Shown here in pieces: positions 21,111 to 27,836 of a stretch of DNA of 33,038 nt (positions are counted from its first letter, which is position 1; every line of letters starts with the position of its first letter). Source of the stretch: Roseburia porci (GTDB taxonomy: Bacteria > Bacillota > Clostridia > Lachnospirales > Lachnospiraceae); assembly GCF_009695765.1 (NCBI RefSeq), contig NZ_VUNI01000028.1:1-33038 (forward strand). The letters are read 5' to 3'. The position numbers and the translations under genes were made by a program. Under the pieces are notes generated by a model. That model saw nothing but the letters and a program-made list of their open reading frames with translations, made no database searches and was not told the DNA's origin.

Positions 21111-21141
21111 TCTCTTTTTATATAAGAATCCTTATTATAGA

Positions 21142-21157
21142 TGTTTCACGTGAAACA
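21142..21157. promoter_or_regulatory. parS: parS site 2
   Basis: A second exact TGTTTCACGTGAAACA, 53 bases centre-to-centre from the first (about five helical turns). Both lie directly upstream of parA-parB and about 10 kb from oriC, the expected place for the ParB nucleation sites used in chromosome segregation and SMC loading. Confidence 0.97.
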
Positions 21158-21236
21158 TTTATAATAAAAAAACTAACAAAATTTCAAAGAAAAAAGAATA
21201 TTTTTAAATGCAAAGTTCCGATATGAGTGAATTTTG

Positions 21237-21265
21237 TGGAAAAGGCATATCAGAAGTGATATAAT
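21237..21265 (+). promoter_or_regulatory. parA promoter with extended -10
   Basis: TATAAT (21260-21265) is preceded by TG one base upstream (TGATATAAT), an extended -10. The -35 at 17-base spacing, TGGAAA, is weak, as is common with extended -10 promoters. The parA start is 43 bases downstream. Confidence 0.65.
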
Positions 21266-21307
21266 TGAAACACATAACAAAGCAAACCGAATGAGAAAGG
21301 TGAAAAA

Positions 21308-22075
21308 ATGGGAAGAATCATTGCGATAGCAAACCAGAAAGGTGGAGTAGGTAAGACTACGACAGCGATTAATCTTGCAGCATGCTTAGCAGAAGCTGGC
21401 AAGAAAATCCTTGCCATTGACCTGGATCCACAGGGAAATATGACGAGCGGATTGGGCGTTGATAAAAACGAAGTAGAAAATACAGTTTATCAGCTTATGC
21501 TGGATGAATGTACGATAAAAGAAAGTATGGTACATACAGTAGTTGATAATCTGGAACTGATCGCATCAAATGTAAATCTTGCTGGTGCGGAAATTGAATT
21601 ATTAGGAATTGCAGATAAGGAATACATACTGAAGAATGCTGTGGATTATATCAAAGAAGATTATGATTTTATTATCATTGATTGTCCACCATCATTAAAT
21701 ATGTTGACAGTCAATGCAATGACAACAGCCAATACCGTATTGGTTCCAATCCAGTGTGAATATTATGCACTGGAAGGATTAAGTCAGTTGATTCATACGA
21801 TTAATCTTGTACAGGAGAGACTGAACCCAGAACTTGATATTGAAGGTATCGTATTTACAATGTACGATGTGAGAACAAATCTGTCGAATCAGGTTGTTGC
21901 AAACGTAAAAGAAAATCTGGATGCGAAAATCTATCAGACAATGATTCCAAGAAATATCAGACTTGCAGAAGCACCATCTTATGGAATACCAATCAACATG
22001 TATGACACGAAATCAGCAGGAGCAGAGAGTTATCGTAACCTTGCAAAAGAAGTGATTGAGAGAAAGGATATATAA
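21308..22075 (+). CDS. parA: Chromosome partitioning ATPase ParA / Soj
   Basis: 255-residue deviant Walker-A ATPase. Residues 11-18 read KGGVGKTT, followed by IDLDPQGN near 41 and IIDCPPS (Walker B region). It binds DNA non-specifically, works with ParB in origin segregation and, in Bacillus, modulates DnaA. The start is preceded by GAAAGGTG. parB begins three bases after the stop. Confidence 0.97.
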   Translation: MGRIIAIANQKGGVGKTTTAINLAACLAEAGKKILAIDLDPQGNMTSGLGVDKNEVENTVYQLMLDECTIKESMVHTVVDNLELIASNVNLAGAEIELLGIADKEYILKNAVDYIKEDYDFIIIDCPPSLNMLTVNAMTTANTVLVPIQCEYYALEGLSQLIHTINLVQERLNPELDIEGIVFTMYDVRTNLSNQVVANVKENLDAKIYQTMIPRNIRLAEAPSYGIPINMYDTKSAGAESYRNLAKEVIERKDI

Positions 22076-22078
22076 GAT

Positions 22079-22984
22079 ATGGCAACGAAAAAAAGCGGCT
22101 TAGGAAAAGGATTGGATTCTTTAATTACAGATAAAGTAGGTAAAAATACGACTGTAAAAGAAAAAACTGAGGAAAAAGAAGCAACTGATGGAGTAATGCT
22201 GAATATTAATAAAGTAGAGCCAAACAGGGATCAGCCAAGAAGGAATTTTGATGAAGATGCATTATTAGAGCTTGCAGAATCCATCAAACAGTTTGGAATA
22301 CTTCAACCACTTCTTGTACAGAAAAAAGATGATTATTATCAGATTGTTGCAGGAGAAAGAAGATGGAGAGCTGCAAAGATGGCCGGAATCAAAGAAGTTC
22401 CTGTAATCATCAAACAACTGTCAGATCAGGAAATCATGGAGATCTCCTTGATCGAGAATATTCAGAGGGAAAATTTAAATCCGATTGAAGAAGCACTTGC
22501 ATATAAGAGACTGTTAAATGAATTTAACTTAAAACAGGATGAAGTAGCAGAGCGTGTTTCCAAAAGCAGAACTGCAGTTACAAACTCAATGCGCCTGTTA
22601 AAATTAAATGAAAAAGTACAGCAGATGGTCATTGATGAGATGTTGACAACAGGACATGCAAGAGCTCTTCTCGGTATTGACGATCAGGAGAAACAGTTCC
22701 TTGTTGCACAGAAGATATTTGATGAAAAATTAAGTGTACGCGATACAGAAAAGCTGGTCAAGAAGCTCCAGAAGGAGAAAAAAGAGAATAAAGATACAGC
22801 AGATCTGAAAGATGAGAAGCTGGAGGCGATTTATCGCGATCTTGAGGAGCAGATTAAGCAGATTTTTGGTACAAAAGTTTACATAAAACAAAAGAATGCA
22901 AAAGAAGGAAAAGTAGAGATTGAATACTATTCCCAGGATGAGTTGGATCGTATTGTCGATATGTTTCGTACAATACACAGATAG
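22079..22984 (+). CDS. parB: Chromosome partitioning protein ParB / Spo0J
   Basis: 301-residue CTPase clamp that loads at parS. The ParB/Srx domain has the conserved PNRDQPRRNFDEDALLELA start, the CTP-binding GERRWRAAKMAG and ENIQRENLNPIEEA, then a helix-turn-helix (KQDEVAERVSKSRTAVTNSMRLL region, roughly residues 140-165) that reads parS. A C-terminal dimerisation domain follows. Two parS sites lie just upstream of the operon. Confidence 0.97.
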   Translation: MATKKSGLGKGLDSLITDKVGKNTTVKEKTEEKEATDGVMLNINKVEPNRDQPRRNFDEDALLELAESIKQFGILQPLLVQKKDDYYQIVAGERRWRAAKMAGIKEVPVIIKQLSDQEIMEISLIENIQRENLNPIEEALAYKRLLNEFNLKQDEVAERVSKSRTAVTNSMRLLKLNEKVQQMVIDEMLTTGHARALLGIDDQEKQFLVAQKIFDEKLSVRDTEKLVKKLQKEKKENKDTADLKDEKLEAIYRDLEEQIKQIFGTKVYIKQKNAKEGKVEIEYYSQDELDRIVDMFRTIHR

Positions 22985-23106
22985 TATATAATGTAAAATT
23001 AAAAATATTAATAGGTAGGAATTTATTATTTCTAATTATTAATATAGTAAGAATATACTATGATTATTTATAAATATTAACCGAAATACACAATAGGAGA
23101 TAAAAA

Positions 23107-23610
23107 ATGATTTCACAATTATTAGGATTTGATTCTGATTATATTATTATAGGATTAGCTGCGGTAACCATTCTTCTTTTTATTTTATACATTGTGAACA
23201 TCGTTCAGATGTCTAAGATGAAGAAAAACTATCGGATTTTCATGGAAGGAAAAGATGCAAAATCCCTTGAGGAAACTCTTGTAAAGAGACTGGATCAGGT
23301 AGATGAGCTGATTACTGCAAACAAAACTAATCAGAGAAATATTCAGCAATTATTCAATAATATGAAATTTACTTTCCAGAAAGTCGGACTCGTAAAATAT
23401 GATGCATTTAACGAAATGGGCGGAAAACTCAGTTTTTCCCTTGCATTGTTAAATGAGACAGACGACGGTTTCGTACTGAATGCTGTACATAGCAGAGAGG
23501 GCTGCTATACATACATCAAAGAAATCGTTGCTGGTAATTCCATCATTGTTTTGGCAGAAGAAGAGCAGGAAGCTTTAAATATGGCCAAGGAGGCAAAACC
23601 GACAAAATAA
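23107..23610 (+). CDS. DUF4446 family membrane protein
   Basis: 167 residues. One N-terminal membrane segment (about 13-32) is followed by a cytoplasmic, partly coiled-coil region and a small C-terminal domain containing KVGLVKYDAFNEMGGKLSFSLALL. This matches the uncharacterised DUF4446 family, typically encoded beside parB in clostridia. AGGAG precedes the start. The 122-base AT-rich gap before it (22985-23106) shows short inverted repeats but no clear promoter. The function is unknown; the context suggests an origin- or envelope-related role, but this is inference. Confidence 0.8.
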   Translation: MISQLLGFDSDYIIIGLAAVTILLFILYIVNIVQMSKMKKNYRIFMEGKDAKSLEETLVKRLDQVDELITANKTNQRNIQQLFNNMKFTFQKVGLVKYDAFNEMGGKLSFSLALLNETDDGFVLNAVHSREGCYTYIKEIVAGNSIIVLAEEEQEALNMAKEAKPTK

Positions 23611-23625
23611 TAGCGATGGAGCAGG

Positions 23626-24672
23626 ATGCGTATGAGGATTAGATCAGTAAAAGAGCTGAAAGGCGGGGAAATCCTTTCAGAACCGGTAGTTACAGAAGAA
23701 AAAGAAGTACTGATACCAGGGGGAACCACAATTCGTGAGGATTATATTCCTTTGATACAGTCCCTGGGAATTGAAACTCTGATGATCGAAGACCCATACG
23801 TAGATTATGAGAATCCACATCTGATTTTACATCCGGATCAATATCGTGGATATGTGGAAAAAGTCAGAAAGCTGTTGGAAGGTCATATTTACAGACAGAC
23901 AACGTCACTTCGTCTGATTCAGCCTCTTGCAAATGATATTGTAAAGGACATGGCACAGATGACGGATCATACAGTGATTGATGTTTGCGAAAGAACAGCA
24001 GATCTTTATGAGCATACAATTATGGTAACGCTGCTGTCTCTTTTACTTGCAAAAAGAATGAAGATTTCGGAAGAGTTGTTACTTCCAATCGCAATCGGAG
24101 GACTTTTACATGATCTCGGAATCCGGTATATTACAGCACCTTATGAGGATTGCAACTGGGATGAACTTACTCCGAATGAAATCTTTGAATTTAAGAAACA
24201 TCCAATTTTAGGATATACAGCAATAGAAGAAGAAAAATGGATTCCTGATGTTTCAAGAAACATCATTCTGTATCATCATGAAAGAATGAATGGATCAGGT
24301 TTTCCATTGAAACAGAAGAGTTTTGAAGCTTCATGCAGAATCGTACAACTTTGTGATGCGTTTGATAGTTTTATTTCCGGAGTGGAATGTCGGAGAAGCT
24401 CGATACAGGAAGCATTGGAAAAAATCAAATCACAGGCCGGAATTATGTTTGATGGAGAAATGGTTAATGAATTTATCTCCATGGTTGCAAAATATCCGGT
24501 TGGAACAACAGTAAAGACAAGTGAAGAGGAAAATGGGGTTGTAATATCCCAGACAGATGATCCAGATCATCCGATCATTATGTTTCTGGATGCCGATATG
24601 TGTTGTAAAGATGGTGAAAAACAGTTAAATCTCGAGAAAGAAAAAAATGTTTCTATCCAGCAGGTTGTCTGA
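23626..24672 (+). CDS. HD-GYP-like domain protein (possible cyclic-di-GMP phosphodiesterase, divergent)
   Basis: 348 residues. The N-terminal third (1-105) has no recognised motif. The HD-GYP-like domain holds His130, His162-Asp163 (GLLHDLGI), His192 (KKHPILGY), His217-His218 (YHHERMNGSGFP) and Asp244 (QLCDAFD), so the metal ligands are mostly present. However, the usual HDIGK lysine is missing, replaced by HDLGI, and GYP is GFP. Canonical enzymes hydrolyse cyclic di-GMP; activity here is uncertain. It begins 15 bases after the DUF4446 gene. ATG 23632 is an alternative start. Confidence 0.8.
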   Translation: MRMRIRSVKELKGGEILSEPVVTEEKEVLIPGGTTIREDYIPLIQSLGIETLMIEDPYVDYENPHLILHPDQYRGYVEKVRKLLEGHIYRQTTSLRLIQPLANDIVKDMAQMTDHTVIDVCERTADLYEHTIMVTLLSLLLAKRMKISEELLLPIAIGGLLHDLGIRYITAPYEDCNWDELTPNEIFEFKKHPILGYTAIEEEKWIPDVSRNIILYHHERMNGSGFPLKQKSFEASCRIVQLCDAFDSFISGVECRRSSIQEALEKIKSQAGIMFDGEMVNEFISMVAKYPVGTTVKTSEEENGVVISQTDDPDHPIIMFLDADMCCKDGEKQLNLEKEKNVSIQQVV

Positions 24673-24677
24673 CATGG

Positions 24678-24736
24678 GAAGCACATGATATAATGAGCGT
24701 AGCGAATTATATCACGCGCGAATGCGCATAAATATC
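24678..24736. repeat. Palindromic intergenic repeat, copy A
   Basis: Begins GAAGCACATGATATAATG and contains a 9-bp stem (TGATATAAT 24686-24694 with ATTATATCA 24706-24714) around an AGCGTAGCG loop, then GCGCGAATGCGCATAAATATCAG. It aligns along its whole length with copy B at 25690. It starts right after the HD-GYP stop codon. Confidence 0.75.
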
Positions 24737-24746
24737 AGCCGCAGGC

Positions 24747-24777
24747 ATCATGTGCGAAGCACATGATATAATGGAGC
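24747..24777. repeat. Partial repeat copy C with its own hairpin
   Basis: The 18 bases at 24756-24773 repeat exactly those at 24678-24695, then continue GAGC before diverging. Together with the bases before it, it forms a 9-bp perfect stem (24747-24755 with 24759-24767) with a GAA loop. It ends just before the ribosome site of the next gene and may affect its translation. Confidence 0.65.
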
Positions 24778-24794
24778 TTAGGGAGGAAAAAGAA

Positions 24795-25667
24795 GTGCAT
24801 AAATTCCTAAGAAGTATTGGGTTTTCTGATATCAGAAGACGAGATTTGGAAATGATCACCAAAGATATAATAAAAGAACCGGATACCGTGAAGATCACAA
24901 AGGATTCCGAGGGCAATGAATTTGCGGAGCTTACCAAAGAATTTGCTCCGAATGCTGGAATTACAGTTTGTGGAACTTATGGTGAAGACGATCGTTTTGA
25001 AATGGATTATTATTATCCGTTTTTAAATGGAACATCACTTACAACTCAGGAATGCATCGACATCGAGAAGCATTCCGAGAAAGAAGCTTATGCAGGTGTG
25101 TGTGATGATGCACGTCTTGGAGTTACTCTGATTTTTTATTTACAGAATACAGCGGAATATCTCTCAGAAAAGAATCTGAAGCAGACGATCGGCAGCTTTA
25201 ACGGAGCATCTTTAGCAGCATTGTCCTGTGAAGGAATGATTATTCTGCCAGTAGAGAAAACAGAACATAAGATTAAAAATTCCGATCAGAGATACACAGA
25301 GCGGAATAAATTAATCGCTCAGGCAAGAGAAGGCGATGAAGAAGCGATTGAGAATCTTACGATAGAAGATATGGATATGTATTCGCTTCTTTCAAAAAGA
25401 ATTGCAAAAGAAGATATTCTGTCGATCGTTACATCTTATTTTATGCCATACGGTATTGAGAGTGACGAGTACAGTATCTTAGGCGACATATTGGATTGTA
25501 CAAAGGAAAAAAACAACCTTACGAATGAAGAAATGTATCACATGAAATTAAATTGTAATGATCTGATCTTTGATGTGTGTATTAATTCACGGGATCTTAC
25601 AGGAGAACCTGCGATTGGCCGGAGATTCAAGGGAAACATCTGGATGCAGGGCAAAATTAATATTTAA
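24795..25667 (+). CDS. DUF3881-like protein of unknown function
   Basis: 290 residues, mostly acidic and without membrane segments; it resembles the uncharacterised clostridial DUF3881 family (recognised from overall sequence, not tested). It starts MHKFLRSIGFSDIRRRDLE. The start is GTG 24795, with GGAGG eight bases upstream. The longer open frame from ATG 24750 would translate the palindromic repeat into 15 residues and lacks a ribosome site, so it is rejected. The gene is bracketed by repeat copies. Confidence 0.75.
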   Translation: MHKFLRSIGFSDIRRRDLEMITKDIIKEPDTVKITKDSEGNEFAELTKEFAPNAGITVCGTYGEDDRFEMDYYYPFLNGTSLTTQECIDIEKHSEKEAYAGVCDDARLGVTLIFYLQNTAEYLSEKNLKQTIGSFNGASLAALSCEGMIILPVEKTEHKIKNSDQRYTERNKLIAQAREGDEEAIENLTIEDMDMYSLLSKRIAKEDILSIVTSYFMPYGIESDEYSILGDILDCTKEKNNLTNEEMYHMKLNCNDLIFDVCINSRDLTGEPAIGRRFKGNIWMQGKINI

Positions 25668-25689
25668 AAAACATTGCAGTTTTGCGGGA

Positions 25690-25746
25690 TACACGATATA
25701 ATTAGCGGAGCGATTATATCGTGTGCGAAAGTGCATAAATATATCA
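25690..25746. repeat. Palindromic intergenic repeat, copy B
   Basis: A perfect 12-bp stem (25691-25702 with 25713-25724) surrounds the loop TAGCGGAGCG and is followed by GCGAAAGTGCATAAATATATCAG. Relative to copy A, the pair T-A below GATATAAT becomes C-G, a compensatory change. It ends at the base before tRNA-Arg. Confidence 0.75.
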
Positions 25747-25747
25747 G

Positions 25748-25819
25748 GTTCTCTTAGTTAAATGGATATAACAAGCGCCTCCTAAGCGCTAGTTGTGGGT
25801 TCGATTCCCGCAGGGAACA
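25748..25819 (+). tRNA. tRNA-Arg (anticodon CCU)
   Basis: 72 bases. The acceptor stem GTTCTCT pairs with AGGGAAC (one T-G pair). The anticodon stem AGCGC/GCGCT encloses loop CTCCTAA with anticodon CCT at 25781-25783, reading AGG. The T arm has GGTTCGATTCC. No CCA is encoded. tRNA-Arg(CCU) genes are common integration sites, and accessory genes follow here, but I see no duplicated tRNA 3' end within the window. Confidence 0.96.
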
Positions 25820-26078
25820 TTTCAGAATTTATGAAGAGTCCGTTCAGATTAGAGAGTTAAGGGGTATGTAGTATATTATGTCTATGAATCGCGGTGGGCG
25901 TCTGTGGACAACACCTGGAAAGAGCTTGATGCGTCGGGTTCTTTTTCAATGGTAATGCATATAATAGGTCGGGATGGAGACTGAAAACCCATTCCCATTG
26001 CGAAATAAACCGCAAAAAATGGTATAAGGTATATGATAAATGACATCGGCATATACTATAGAGAGCTGTAGAAATTGC
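25820..26078. other. Gene-free gap between tRNA-Arg and the Abi RNA promoter
   Basis: About 260 bases without a supported gene. A weak hairpin (AAAGAGC 25919-25925 with GTTCTTT 25938-25944, then TT) could end the tRNA transcript. A 25-codon plus-strand frame (ATG 25878) and a 54-codon minus-strand frame (ATG 26046 to stop at 25882, hydrophobic N-terminus) exist, but neither has a clear ribosome site. Confidence 0.5.
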
Positions 26079-26107
26079 TTGACAAGATGTATAAAGTTAA
26101 GTAAGAT
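26079..26107 (+). promoter_or_regulatory. Promoter of the Abi-linked small RNA
   Basis: A perfect TTGACA (26079-26084), 17 bases, then TAAGAT (26102-26107). The predicted start is near 26114, immediately before the structured RNA. Confidence 0.75.
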
Positions 26108-26113
26108 AAAATA

Positions 26114-26183
26114 CAGTGATCGCGTTGCAGAAACCTGTGAGGCCTGCGACCGGGGGAGAACCTGCGGGGTCTCCTCTTTTTTT
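26114..26183 (+). ncRNA. Small structured RNA upstream of the Abi gene (abiF RNA-like)
   Basis: A short transcript of about 70 bases is predicted between a strong promoter and a T7 run (26177-26183). It contains two hairpins. The first is a 7-bp stem (GTTGCAG 26124-26130 with CTGCGAC 26144-26150) with an inner CCT/AGG stem. The second is GGAGA (26155-26159) with TCTCC (26170-26174) plus an inner CC/GG pair and a TGCG loop, and it also forms the terminator. RNAs of this sort upstream of Abi_2/AbiF genes have been reported as the abiF RNA motif. I matched by position and architecture, not by covariance model. Confidence 0.65.
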
Positions 26184-26217
26184 ATATTAGGGGGATGGTG
26201 CATATGCAAAAGATTTT

Positions 26218-27144
26218 TTGAATTACGATCAACAGATAGAAAAATTGAAAAATGAAAAGAATCTGCTGATTGATAATGAGGCATATGCAAAGGAGATTTT
26301 AAAACAGACAAGTTATTATTCCCTGATTGGTGGATATAAGGATATCTTTAAGAACCCAACCACTAAAAAATATAAGGATGGGACAAGGTTTGAAGATATT
26401 GTGGAATTGTATTATTTTGACGAGCTATTAAGACAGCTATTTTTACGGTATCTTATTAAGGTAGAAAATGGAATAAAATCCCAAGTATCCTATTATTTTA
26501 CAGAAAAGAACGGAGAAAATCAAAAAGAATACCTCGATACGTCAAATTACAATTATTCAGGAAAGAAGAATCAAAGAGATATTGACCATTTGATTAAAAT
26601 ATTAGAGGGATATGTTACAAAACCGACAGATTACCATTATATAAATCATTCACAGAAGAAATATGGAAATGTTCCATTGTGGGTACTTACGAATGCTTTA
26701 ACATTTGGAAATATATCAAAAATGTATATGCTGCTTCCACAGGATATACAAATCAAAGTCAGTAGGAATTATCAGTGTGTTAATGAAAAACAAATGGTTT
26801 CCATACTGGCAGTGCTTGTTAAATTCAGAAATGTTTGTGCTCATGGAGACAGGCTGTTTACTTATAGAACCGCAGACAGTATTCCAGATTTGCCAATACA
26901 TAGAAAACTAAAGATTGCACAAAAGGGTTCACAATATGTGAATGGAAAAAATGATTTGTTTTCCGTAGTGATTGCATTAAGATATATGTTGAATGATCAG
27001 TGGTATAAAGAGTTTATAAAGGAACTTAAAACCTTGATTAATAAATATCTTAAGAAACATGATAGTATATCAGAACAAGAACTGTATGAGAAAATGGGTT
27101 TTCCGGAAAACTGGAGAATGATAACCAGATACAGAAAACAATGA
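26218..27144 (+). CDS. AbiF/Abi_2 family abortive-infection protein (HEPN-type), 5' end probably frameshifted
   Basis: 308 residues from TTG 26218. Abi_2 family features are present: the FEDIVELYYFDELLRQLFLRYL helix region (split: FEDIVELYYFDELLR, QLFLRYL) near 58-79 and FRNVCAHGDRLF at 203-214, which gives the HEPN R-x4-H motif (Arg204, His209) of RNA-cleaving toxins. Family members act in phage defence or as RNA-inhibited toxins. TTG 26218 has no ribosome site. ATG 26204, with AGGGGG nine bases before it, would encode MQKIF and then hits TGA. One extra T in the T6 tract 26214-26219 would join the two into MQKIFLNYDQQ, a more typical start. Confidence 0.82.
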   Translation: MNYDQQIEKLKNEKNLLIDNEAYAKEILKQTSYYSLIGGYKDIFKNPTTKKYKDGTRFEDIVELYYFDELLRQLFLRYLIKVENGIKSQVSYYFTEKNGENQKEYLDTSNYNYSGKKNQRDIDHLIKILEGYVTKPTDYHYINHSQKKYGNVPLWVLTNALTFGNISKMYMLLPQDIQIKVSRNYQCVNEKQMVSILAVLVKFRNVCAHGDRLFTYRTADSIPDLPIHRKLKIAQKGSQYVNGKNDLFSVVIALRYMLNDQWYKEFIKELKTLINKYLKKHDSISEQELYEKMGFPENWRMITRYRKQ

Positions 27145-27150
27145 GATGTG

Positions 27151-27261
27151 TTTGGGAGTCTTTTGAGTTTTCTTGCGGAACTGATGTAAAAGTACAAAGG
27201 TATCATTTTTCTGCTCAAAGATTTTTGGGTAGTATACAGCTGTATATGGTTCAATGCTTTT
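27151..27261 (-). pseudogene. HigB/Gp49-like toxin, 3' fragment
   Basis: On the minus strand, about 37 residues read KSIEPYTAVYYPKIFEQ followed by KNDTFVLLHQFRKKTQKTPK. The FVLLHQFRKKTQKTP part is the signature C-terminal strand and basic helix of RelE-fold HigB/Gp49-like mRNA interferases. There is no N-terminal half. On the right it joins the AbiEii fragment in a different frame; on the left, homology stops a few bases from the Abi stop codon, before the usual EI..A ending. It is a remnant, assigned from motif recognition alone. Confidence 0.6.
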
Positions 27262-27446
27262 GAAAGGCTTGTTCCACCCTTAAAAGTGATGGAGTTTTTC
27301 CAGGGACAGCGGTGAAATAAATAATCCAGGGTAAAGCATACCCAGAAATCTTTTTCTACAATAGCATCATTTAAGCCCATTTTATCAGCAGTATTTCGGA
27401 AGAACTCTCTCCTGTCATTATCTGGCAGGCATGCAATTTTTCTCAT
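27258..27446 (-). pseudogene. AbiEii-type nucleotidyltransferase toxin, 5' fragment
   Basis: About 63 residues from ATG 27446 (GGAGG nine bases upstream) look like the N terminus of the AbiEii/AbiGii toxin family: GLNDAIVEKDFWVCFTLDYLF (split: GLNDAIVEKDFW, VCFTLDYLF) and FKGGTSLSK, the nucleotide-binding start of the transferase fold. The family normally continues with RFSEDIDL-like catalytic sequence and another 150-200 residues; here it ends at about 27258. No AbiEi antitoxin gene is next to it. The gene is broken and not expected to be active. Confidence 0.75.
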
Positions 27447-27485
27447 AGTGTACTACCTCCGCATATTTGTCGTATTGTATTATAA

Positions 27486-27836
27486 ACCCAGTCAGAGGAT
27501 TCCGTTGCTTCTTTCAGACAAGCCTGTTTTTCGGATAAAGAGAGTTTTGTTGAAAATATCACAATATCCTCGAATGGGGATATTATGGCATGCAGAAGAG
27601 TTACAAACAGTAAAGTTGCTAATATATTTGAAGATCGTCTGGCCGATGTCTGGATCTGTCAGATGGAAAAATACAGGGATTATGATAAATTCATAAAATG
27701 CAGTAAGTGTGAACTGAAAGCATGGTGCAGAGGCTGTCCAGCTGTTTCGAATGGTACAAGTGGAAGTTTCTATGGTGCTGATCCACAGTGCTGGAAGACA
27801 AAGAATGAGATTACGGGAGAGATATTATCATGTTAA
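27486..27836 (+). pseudogene. Radical SAM/SPASM enzyme, C-terminal fragment
   Basis: An open frame of 116 codons contains ENITISSNGDIMACRRV, then DYDKFIKCSKCELKAWCRGC and GADPQCWK. This is the SPASM auxiliary Fe-S-cluster domain found in peptide-modifying radical SAM enzymes. The radical SAM domain with CxxxCxxC is absent, and no credible start codon with a ribosome site exists (ATG 27585 lies inside the SPASM region). It is therefore a 5'-truncated remnant. Its stop overlaps the start of the nitroreductase gene, so the two were probably once one operon. Confidence 0.75.

Noticed and set aside
24750-24794. In-frame 5' extension of the DUF3881-like gene starting at ATG 24750
   Set aside because: It translates a palindromic repeat and has no ribosome site, while GTG 24795 has GGAGG at eight bases.
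25946-26311. 121-codon minus-strand open frame across the Abi RNA
   Set aside because: It runs antisense through the promoter, the RNA hairpins and the Abi 5' end, has no ribosome site and no recognisable family.
26997-27446. 149-residue reading of the AbiEii frame as a complete gene
   Set aside because: Only the first 63 residues fit the family; the rest crosses the HigB-like fragment out of frame and then the reverse strand of the Abi gene.
27448-27696. 82-codon plus-strand frame overlapping the SPASM remnant
   Set aside because: The SPASM motifs are in another frame; this one has no recognisable sequence and is a shadow.
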